From the NCBI GenBank assembly GCA_024409235.1, contig JAKSUA010000015.1, positions 1-50,458 of the forward strand: a DNA stretch of 50,458 nucleotides, read 5' to 3'. The notes below the pieces were generated by a model. It saw only the letters and a program-made list of their open reading frames with translations, searched no databases and was not told where the DNA came from. The position numbers and the translations under genes are program-made. The DNA comes from Bacteroidales bacterium (GTDB taxonomy: Bacteria; Bacteroidota; Bacteroidia; Bacteroidales; UBA1715). Of the stretch, positions 44,925 to 50,458 are shown piece by piece; the first letter of the stretch is position 1; every line of letters begins with the position of its first letter.

Positions 44925-46547
44925 TTAATTTATTTCTAGTTTTAGCGTTTGCAAACTATTATCAAAAAAGTTCACGGTAACAAGATACATCCCTTTGGGT
45001 AGTCCTGAAACCAAAACATCTCTTGTTTGTTTTGTCTGTGAAATTAACGTTCCTTCCACATTTCTCAGTTCAACAGAAGCAATTTCTTTGTCTGAATTGA
45101 TGTAGAATTTTTCGTTTGCAGGATTAGGATAGAGGATTAATCCACAATCTTTTGTGGTTTTTATGTCTGTTTTTTCTACAATAACATTTACATGATAGAT
45201 TTTTCCATTAATAGCAGTGGAAAAAGTGGTTGATTTATCGAATTTTATGCCGTTAAATGAATCATAAACCGTTGTGTCAATCATTTCGCTGACAGGCTTA
45301 TATATGCGGTAATTTCCTGTAACATTCAGTAACGAAAGAAAATATACCATTCCGTTATAATATCTCCATTGACCTGTTGGAGGTGTTGTATTCCATAGTT
45401 TATTGAGAACTTTTTTCGTTAGTTCCTCATCGTTTACAGCGAAACATGCTACACCGTTTGTTCCTGCAACTCCTTCGTTATATGTTCCTTCAGGATTTCC
45501 TCCATCCCAATCAAAATAGCCATGTTGATAGTTGTCGGATTTAAAGAATGTAAGCAAACGTGTCATCATTTCTGCCTGATTAGCGCTGTCGGAACGGAAC
45601 CAGTTATAATCCATACCAACATTCATTGCGCAGCGGATTGCATCGAATTTATATTGTTTAGTGTCATAACCTTGCCAATCAGGGCGGTACGGAGTGCCGT
45701 CAAATAAACTGTAGTCAGGGAATAATCCTGAAGTGCTGTTACAAGAATTTTTAAGTAATAAACGTGCAGAATCGGCTGCAGCAAACCAGAAATCGTTGTT
45801 TTTGTCTGCCCATCTTGCCCATAATTCCAAAAATCCTGGTAAGCAGTATGAAGGATCACTAAATGTAACATTATCAAAATTTGGAGCAAAAACGACTAAT
45901 TTATTCTCTGCGTTAAACATATTGTGTATGCTGTTTTTCCCAGTTTTGCTCATAATTTTTGTTAGAATGTTTTGTGCCTCGGCATTATAGTCGATTTCGC
46001 CGTCAGATCCCCAACGATTTGCCGCAAGAAAAAGTGCTGTTATAAAATATTCTTCACCGTCGGGAGCACACGTTTTGTCGATAATTGTTCCGTCTGTTTT
46101 ACATTGCCATGCGAAATAGCCTTCCCAATCGCCGTCTTTATGCTGCATATATTTTTTAGCCCAACGCCATAATTTATCGAATTCTGTCTTATGGTCAAGT
46201 TGAACTGAAATCATCATACCGTATGATTGGCCTTCGGTACGAACATCGTTGTTTCCAACGTCATGTATGTATGCCATGTCGTCGCCAACTTCGCAATATA
46301 CAGCTGTTGATGCTCCAGGTGTAAAGAAATGTTTCCAAACTTTGTCGATTTTTGCTTGAACTTGAGCTTCGCTTTTTCCAAGTACATCAACAAATAGATC
46401 TCGATATTCTCCAGTGTAGAATGCACCAGTACCTTCACCATCATCTGCCAAAGGACCGGAATAACCACTTCCATAAGTTATCGACTGTGCAGAAACTGCT
46501 ATGCAAAATAATCCCGATAGGATTGAAAGAATAAAGTGTTTTTTCAT
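44925..46547 (-). CDS. Secreted GH8 glycoside hydrolase with T9SS sorting domain
   Basis: A 540-residue exported enzyme (signal peptide ending VSAQ). The catalytic (alpha/alpha)6-barrel of family GH8 covers about 25-410, with DVRTEGQSYGMMISV (general acid Glu), FDKLWRWAKKYMQ, YFAWQCKTDGT, APDGEEYFITALF, YKFDAIRCAMNVGMDYNWF and GYFDWDGGNPEGTYNEG. GH8 includes endoglucanases, chitosanases and reducing-end xylose-releasing exo-oligoxylanases; the last is my preferred guess. The tail LYPNPANEKFYINS to the end is a type A T9SS sorting domain. ATG 46547 (MKKHF) is preferred over 46553. A TATATTTG box lies at 46564-46571 (minus). It stands alone, with no sugar transporter beside it. Confidence 0.88.
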   Translation of the reverse strand: MKKHFILSILSGLFCIAVSAQSITYGSGYSGPLADDGEGTGAFYTGEYRDLFVDVLGKSEAQVQAKIDKVWKHFFTPGASTAVYCEVGDDMAYIHDVGNNDVRTEGQSYGMMISVQLDHKTEFDKLWRWAKKYMQHKDGDWEGYFAWQCKTDGTIIDKTCAPDGEEYFITALFLAANRWGSDGEIDYNAEAQNILTKIMSKTGKNSIHNMFNAENKLVVFAPNFDNVTFSDPSYCLPGFLELWARWADKNNDFWFAAADSARLLLKNSCNSTSGLFPDYSLFDGTPYRPDWQGYDTKQYKFDAIRCAMNVGMDYNWFRSDSANQAEMMTRLLTFFKSDNYQHGYFDWDGGNPEGTYNEGVAGTNGVACFAVNDEELTKKVLNKLWNTTPPTGQWRYYNGMVYFLSLLNVTGNYRIYKPVSEMIDTTVYDSFNGIKFDKSTTFSTAINGKIYHVNVIVEKTDIKTTKDCGLILYPNPANEKFYINSDKEIASVELRNVEGTLISQTKQTRDVLVSGLPKGMYLVTVNFFDNSLQTLKLEIN

Positions 46548-46636
46548 AACCAAACAATTTTAGCAAATATAAAAAAGTTTTTTGATAAAAATTATTCGCC
46601 TGACAATCAGTGTGTTGATGTTTTATTTTTGTAAAA

Positions 46637-46653
46637 TGCGTAATTTATACGCA
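46637..46653. promoter_or_regulatory. Operator 1, perfect TGCGTA-N5-TACGCA palindrome
   Basis: TGCGTAATTTATACGCA, with arms of six matching bases around five. It is the first of three related 17-bp sites upstream of the vWA-macro gene and lies just upstream of the -33 box. Confidence 0.8.
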
Positions 46654-46659
46654 AAAACA

Positions 46660-46690
46660 TTTGTTTGTGTAAAAATTACGCATACTTTTG
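46660..46690 (+). promoter_or_regulatory. Promoter of the vWA-macro / NrtR locus
   Basis: TTTG (46660-46663), exactly 19 bases, then TACTTTTG (46683-46690), a full match to the -33/-7 form. The spacing equals that seen before rimP and the sigma-factor gene. A second, E. coli-like candidate, TTGACA (46728) with TATAAT (46749), has a 15-base spacer and is less likely. Confidence 0.65.
46666..46682. promoter_or_regulatory. Operator 2, within the promoter spacer
   Basis: TGTGTAAAAATTACGCA, one mismatch from a perfect palindrome of the same type. It fills the gap between the -33 and -7 boxes, so bound protein would block polymerase. Confidence 0.78.
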
Positions 46691-46692
46691 TG

Positions 46693-46709
46693 TGCGTAAA
46701 AAATACACA
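46693..46709. promoter_or_regulatory. Operator 3, over the expected start of transcription
   Basis: TGCGTAAAAAATACACA, one mismatch from perfect symmetry. It begins three bases after the -7 box. Start-to-start distances between the three sites are 29 and 27 bases. Confidence 0.78.
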
Positions 46710-46780
46710 AATAAGAGTTTAATAAACTTGACAGTAAAAAAGTATAGGTATAATAAGTTAAATTTTAAAATAAAAAAACT

Positions 46781-48037
46781 ATGGGATTATTTTCAAATGA
46801 CGCAAATAAGTTGTCAGAAACAGTAACAGAACAACAAGCAAATGAAACAAAACAAAATTTAGGAAACATGGAAAAAGTAACACAAAAAGAAAATTCAACA
46901 ATGGAAAAAAATGAATCAGCAACAAACAATGTGGGTGAAAAAAAATCTGGAAAAGTAAAAGTATATAATCTCATCATTCTCGATGAAAGTGGTTCGATGA
47001 ATTGTATTACTCGTCAAACAATAGACGGATGTAATGAAACATTGCAGACAATAAAACTTGCGCAAGAACAAAATTCTACACAAGAACATTATGCTTCAAT
47101 TTTTGTATTTCAAACAGAAAGAAATGTGTATTTGTTGAAGAATGAGCCTTTGTCAAAAGAGTATGTAATTAGTGATAGACAATATCGGCCAGGTGGTTGT
47201 ACTCCTTTGTATGATGCTATAGGTAAGACAGTTACGGAATTGTACGAAAAAATAAAAAATGAAGAAAATTCAACAGCATTGGTAACTATCATTACCGATG
47301 GAATGGAAAACGCTTCAAAAGAGTACAATCATGCAATGGTTCGTCAACTGATTGAGGCACGCAAGGAAGATGGTTGGGTATTTACGTTTATAGGTGCAAA
47401 CATTGATGCCGAGCAGACCTCTCGCGATTTGAATATTGGTAGTTCGTTGCAGTTCGAACAAAGTGCTACAGGATCGAAATGTATGTGGGAAAGAGAGAGA
47501 AATGCTAAAATGGCGTATTTGCGTTCTATGGAAGAAGATGAACGTATGTACAATGAAATGTGTTTTGAATCTGAAGAAGAAGAACGTAGATTTAAAGCAC
47601 AGAGAAGAAAACGTTATAATGAAAACTACTTTGAACATCCACATACAACACCACGAAAGGTAGAGCAACTTTTTGAAAACGAGATATTTGTATTTGGAAG
47701 TAACATCAAAGGTCAGCATAATGGTGGTGCTGCAGGATTTGCTCGTCGTAACTTTGGGGCAGTAATGGGGCAGGCAGAAGGTTTGCAAGGACAATCGTAT
47801 GCAATACCAACTGTTGGTAGTAGTTTGAATCAGTTGCAACAAAGCATCGAGCGTTTTATTGAATTTGCGAAAGCACATTCAGAACAAACATTTTATGTAA
47901 CAGCAATTGGTTGTGGTGTTGCTGGTTTAAAGCCAGAAATGATAGCTCCATCGTTTGCTGCAGTGGTTTCACAAAATATTTCTAATGTATGGTTGCCAGC
48001 AGAATTTTGGAATATAGTTGATCCTCAAACAATATAA
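46781..48037 (+). CDS. von Willebrand A / macro-like (A1S_2505-type) fusion protein
   Basis: A 418-residue cytoplasmic protein. After a polar N-terminus (1-55), a vWA domain covers about 60-230 with a full MIDAS: DESGSM (about 67), GGCTPLYDAIG (Thr) and ITDGMEN (Asp). A charged helical linker (about 235-290, with EEDERMYNEMCFESEEEERR) leads to a C-terminal domain, EIFVFGSNIKGQHNGGAAGF, NFGAVMGQAEGLQGQSYAIP and VTAIGCGVAGLKPEMIAPSF. That last domain is the A1S_2505-type phage-associated family, which looks like a macro-fold ADP-ribose-binding module. A stand-alone paralogue lies at 48942-49349. It is controlled by the triple operator upstream. Its function is not known. Confidence 0.82.
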   Translation: MGLFSNDANKLSETVTEQQANETKQNLGNMEKVTQKENSTMEKNESATNNVGEKKSGKVKVYNLIILDESGSMNCITRQTIDGCNETLQTIKLAQEQNSTQEHYASIFVFQTERNVYLLKNEPLSKEYVISDRQYRPGGCTPLYDAIGKTVTELYEKIKNEENSTALVTIITDGMENASKEYNHAMVRQLIEARKEDGWVFTFIGANIDAEQTSRDLNIGSSLQFEQSATGSKCMWERERNAKMAYLRSMEEDERMYNEMCFESEEEERRFKAQRRKRYNENYFEHPHTTPRKVEQLFENEIFVFGSNIKGQHNGGAAGFARRNFGAVMGQAEGLQGQSYAIPTVGSSLNQLQQSIERFIEFAKAHSEQTFYVTAIGCGVAGLKPEMIAPSFAAVVSQNISNVWLPAEFWNIVDPQTI

Positions 48038-48053
48038 TCAAAACACCGCTTTA

Positions 48054-48089
48054 GGAGGCAAAAAATTTGTATCTTTTGCCTCCTTTTTT
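48054..48089 (+). terminator. Terminator between the vWA-macro and Nudix genes
   Basis: GGAGGCAAAA pairs with TTTTGCCTCC, followed by a T run. It separates the two genes, so the Nudix gene may have its own promoter or depend on readthrough. Confidence 0.88.
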
Positions 48090-48103
48090 AACAAACTGAT
48101 ACA

Positions 48104-48886
48104 ATGGAACAGATAGAAAACGGTCCTTATTCCTATAAATATCCTCGTCCGTCGGTGACAACTGACTGTGTTGTGTTTGGATATGATAGTGATGGTTTGC
48201 GTATTTTATTGATAGAGAGAGGTATAGAACCATTTAAAGGAAAGTGGGCATTGCCCGGTGGTTTCATGCAAATGAACGAAACACTTGAGGAATGTGCTCG
48301 CCGAGAATTGCAAGAAGAAACAGGTTTAAAGCTTGAATATCTTGAGCAGTTTTTTTCTTTTTCTGACGTAAATCGTGATCCTCGTGGCCGTGTTGTTACC
48401 GTTGCGTTTCTTGCATTGGTGAAAACGCAGGATGTTGTTGGTGGTGACGATGCTACTCGTGCTGTATGGTTCTCGCTTTCGAATATGCCACCATTGGCTT
48501 TCGATCACGAAGAAATTTATAGGATGGCGTTGGCTAAACTTCGTGAACGTATTTATTTTGAACCTGTGGGTTTTGATTTGTTGCCGACGGAGTTTACTAT
48601 GACGGAATTGCAGCATTTATATGAGGAAATTCTCGATACAAAATTTGACAGACGAAATTTCTATAAGAAAATGACTTCATCGCAAATAGTGGAAACAGTT
48701 GATGAGCCAATGAGAGAAATAACTAATCTTTCAGATACTCTATCTGGAGTTGAGGATGCTTTGTGTGATTCTTTTATGGAACAGAAAGCCAAAAAGACTG
48801 TAGCAGGTCGCATACCGTTTAAATATATTTTCAATAGAAAACGATACGAAGAACTGAAAAAAGACGGTGGTAAATTAGAATTTTAA
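48104..48886 (+). CDS. NrtR-type Nudix regulator/hydrolase
   Basis: A 260-residue protein. The N-terminal Nudix domain (about 15-150) has a complete box, GFMQMNETLEECARRELQEE then TGL (about 51-73), matching Gx5Ex7REUxEExGU. So it should still hydrolyse its ligand, probably ADP-ribose. The C-terminal part (LLPTEFTMTELQHLYEEIL, then DRRNFYKKM) is the winged-helix domain of NrtR-family regulators. NrtR proteins bind ADP-ribose and repress NAD-related genes, or in Bacteroidota also sugar genes. Its natural target here is the triple operator at 46637-46709. The likely regulon includes both macro-like genes. Confidence 0.9.
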   Translation: MEQIENGPYSYKYPRPSVTTDCVVFGYDSDGLRILLIERGIEPFKGKWALPGGFMQMNETLEECARRELQEETGLKLEYLEQFFSFSDVNRDPRGRVVTVAFLALVKTQDVVGGDDATRAVWFSLSNMPPLAFDHEEIYRMALAKLRERIYFEPVGFDLLPTEFTMTELQHLYEEILDTKFDRRNFYKKMTSSQIVETVDEPMREITNLSDTLSGVEDALCDSFMEQKAKKTVAGRIPFKYIFNRKRYEELKKDGGKLEF

Positions 48887-48941
48887 GTATAATACAATCG
48901 ATGGCTATGAAACAAAAGAGTTTGTACGTTTTTAAATTTTG

Positions 48942-49349
48942 ATGACTATGACAAAAGTAAATAATAGAATTACCCCTCATCATATTTCTGATTTACAAGA
49001 AAATGAAATTTTTGTCTTTGGAAGTAATTTACAAGGTATGCATGGTGGTGGGGCAGCCCGTTTTGCTGTCGAAAATTTTGGAGCTGTATGGGGACAAGGT
49101 GTTGGCTTGCAAGGACAATCGTATGCCATTCCAACAATGCATGGTGGCGTAGATGTAATAAAACCCTATGTAGATGAATTTATTCAATTTGCAAAAGAGC
49201 ATCCAGATATGCGTTTTCTTGTAACACCGATAGGTTGCGGTATTGCTGGATTTAAATCTGAAGATATTGCTCCATTGTTTGCAGATGCCATTGCGGTTGA
49301 AAATATATCTTTACCACAAAGCTTCTGGGATATAATTCAAAAAGAATAA
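48942..49349 (+). CDS. Macro-like A1S_2505-type protein
   Basis: A 135-residue single-domain protein with ENEIFVFGSNLQGMHGGGAA, NFGAVWGQGVGLQGQSYAIP, VTPIGCGIAGFKSEDIAPLF and a WDII end. It is clearly a paralogue of the C-terminal domain of the vWA fusion. The glycine-rich GSNLxGxHGGGAA loop resembles the ADP-ribose-binding loop of macro domains. I start at ATG 48942 (MTMTKVNN); ATG 48948 is an alternative. It lies 55 bases after the Nudix gene, probably in one transcript. Confidence 0.82.
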   Translation: MTMTKVNNRITPHHISDLQENEIFVFGSNLQGMHGGGAARFAVENFGAVWGQGVGLQGQSYAIPTMHGGVDVIKPYVDEFIQFAKEHPDMRFLVTPIGCGIAGFKSEDIAPLFADAIAVENISLPQSFWDIIQKE

Positions 49350-49373
49350 AGATTGTGGGGGAATGAGTAGTCA

Positions 49374-49410
49374 TAAAAAAAGCCCAAACATAATCTGTTT
49401 GGGCTTTTTT
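49374..49410. terminator. Bidirectional terminator
   Basis: AAAAAAAGCCCAAACA pairs with TGTTTGGGCTTTTTT around AATC. Its A and T tracts serve the converging macro-like and GGGtGRT genes. Confidence 0.92.
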
Positions 49411-49430
49411 ATTTATATATAATTCAAAAA

Positions 49431-50453
49431 TTATTTTGCCAATGCTGTAGCAACGTCAACAGCGCAAGCAACTGTACAACCTACCATTGGGTTGTTACCA
49501 ATTCCTAGGAATCCCATCATTTCAACGTGAGCTGGAACTGAAGAAGAACCTGCGAATTGAGCATCAGAGTGCATACGACCCATTGTATCTGTCATACCGT
49601 AAGAAGCAGGTCCTGCAGCCATGTTATCTGGGTGCAAAGTACGACCTGTTCCACCACCAGAAGCAACTGAGAAATATGGTTTGCCAGCTAATACTCTTTC
49701 TTTTTTGTAAGTACCAGCAACTGGGTGTTGGAAACGAGTTGGGTTAGTTGAGTTACCAGTGATTGATACATCAACACCTTCTTTCCACATAATAGCAACA
49801 CCTTCGCGAACATCGTCAGCACCATAGCAGTTAACTTTTGCACGTGGTCCGTCGCTATAAGCGATTTTCTTAACTTCTTTTACTTCGCCAGTGTAGTAAT
49901 CGAATTGAGTTTGTACGTATGTGAAACCATTGATACGGCTGATGATTTGAGCTGCGTCTTTACCAAGACCGTTCAAAATAACGCGTAGAGGTTGTTTACG
50001 AACTTTGTCAGCTTTAGCAGCGATTTTGATTGCACCTTCAGCTGCAGCGAAAGATTCGTGACCAGCTAAGAATGCGAAACATTGAGTTTCTTCGCTCAAC
50101 AAACGAGCAGCCAAGTTACCGTGACCTAGACCAACTTTACGATCATCAGCTACAGATCCTGGGATACAGAATGCTTGCAAACCGATACCGATGTTTTCAG
50201 CAGCTTTTACAGCACTTTTATCACCAGTTTTTTCAGCATCTTTAATTGCGATAGCACAACCTGCTACGTAAGCCCATTTAGCATTTTCGAAACAGATTGG
50301 TTGAGTTTCTTCACAAGCTTTGTATGGATCGATACCATATTTTTCGCAGATTTCATTAGCTTCAGCTAAATCTTTAATACCGAATTTGTTTAAAGCTGCA
50401 TTTACTTGTTTTTCACGACGGTCTTGAGACTCGTATTTTACTTCTCTTATCAT
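49431..50453 (-). CDS. GGGtGRT family protein
   Basis: A 340-residue cytoplasmic protein named after its conserved motif, here SGGGTGRTLHPDNMAAGPAS (about 268-287). Other conserved parts are GIDPYKACEETQPICFENAKW, GSVADDRKVGLGHGNLAARL, LAGHESFAAAEGAIKIA and MVGCTVACAVDVATALA. Its function is unknown. Homologues are found in anaerobes, often beside iron-sulfur or NifU-like genes. Codon choice is strict and repetitive (GCT, GGT, AAA), unlike the weaker bias of neighbouring accessory genes, which suggests high expression. The gene is complete; 5 bases of the window remain upstream, so its promoter is not visible. Confidence 0.9.
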   Translation of the reverse strand: MIREVKYESQDRREKQVNAALNKFGIKDLAEANEICEKYGIDPYKACEETQPICFENAKWAYVAGCAIAIKDAEKTGDKSAVKAAENIGIGLQAFCIPGSVADDRKVGLGHGNLAARLLSEETQCFAFLAGHESFAAAEGAIKIAAKADKVRKQPLRVILNGLGKDAAQIISRINGFTYVQTQFDYYTGEVKEVKKIAYSDGPRAKVNCYGADDVREGVAIMWKEGVDVSITGNSTNPTRFQHPVAGTYKKERVLAGKPYFSVASGGGTGRTLHPDNMAAGPASYGMTDTMGRMHSDAQFAGSSSVPAHVEMMGFLGIGNNPMVGCTVACAVDVATALAK

Positions 50454-50458
50454 AATGC

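Noticed and set aside
46728..46754. TTGACA/TATAAT promoter before the vWA-macro gene
   Set aside because: The 15-base spacer is short and this form is not the norm in this phylum; the TTTG-N19-TACTTTTG promoter just upstream fits better and coincides with the operators.

Overview
The window is a stretch of a low-GC Bacteroidota chromosome, most likely a Bacteroidales member that has a type IX secretion system (T9SS). Four things point there. Promoters have the TTTG-N19-TAnnTTTG form. Two secreted proteins end in T9SS-type sorting domains. Typical Bacteroidota families are present (DUF5683, DUF4105, GGGtGRT, the FISUMP surface domain, MBOAT/SGNH pairs). The gene order parA-parB-DUF5683 is also characteristic. 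I see no rRNA, tRNA, CRISPR array, insertion sequence or reverse transcriptase.

Layout. 1-3.8 kb is an accessory surface-protein region: a 21-unit AC microsatellite, a T9SS-sorted protein, a FISUMP-domain protein with a hypervariable C-terminus, REP-like palindromes and two decayed RhuM-type genes. 3.8-23 kb is mostly core: a VanZ-like and a TlpA-like gene, the rimP-nusA-infB operon, bifunctional thrA, a DUF4105 membrane protein, parAB-DUF5683, an MBOAT-SGNH-lpxH envelope operon, a rhodanese/metallo-beta-lactamase fusion and an AAA ATPase. 23-28.4 kb is a tight six-gene minus-strand operon: circularly permuted ATP-grasp, alpha-E protein, transglutaminase, two aspartoacylase-like proteins and a class-I-glutamine-amidotransferase-like hydrolase. 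It looks like a system that builds and trims a small peptide or amino-acid conjugate.

28.8-37.7 kb is accessory again. It holds a broken duplicate of the thiamine cluster, the orphan 3' end of an interrupted gene, a divergent HTH/kinase pair, a DUF4143 ATPase behind a perfect 28-bp palindrome, a small protein with a metallo-beta-lactamase, and a 754-residue lipoprotein. That lipoprotein shares the FISUMP domain and hypervariable tail with the gene at 1-2 kb. 37.8-43 kb is the intact thiC-thiM-thiE-thiL-thiD operon behind a TPP riboswitch. 43-46.5 kb has a small exported protein, a short sigma factor with a long leader, a GC-rich non-coding repeat and a secreted GH8 enzyme. 46.6-49.4 kb is a probable NAD/ADP-ribose locus: a vWA-macro-like fusion, an NrtR-type Nudix regulator and a second macro-like protein. 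Three 17-bp operators are arranged around one promoter upstream. A GGGtGRT gene closes the window.

The two strongest leads are these. (1) The paired FISUMP tails: a 190-bp identical block is followed by 49 codons with 32 of 35 differences at codon positions 1 and 2, many in NNC codons. This is what adenine mutagenesis by a diversity-generating retroelement acting in trans would produce. (2) The triple operator TGYGTA-N5-TACRCA, one copy of which exactly fills the promoter spacer upstream of the vWA/macro/NrtR locus.
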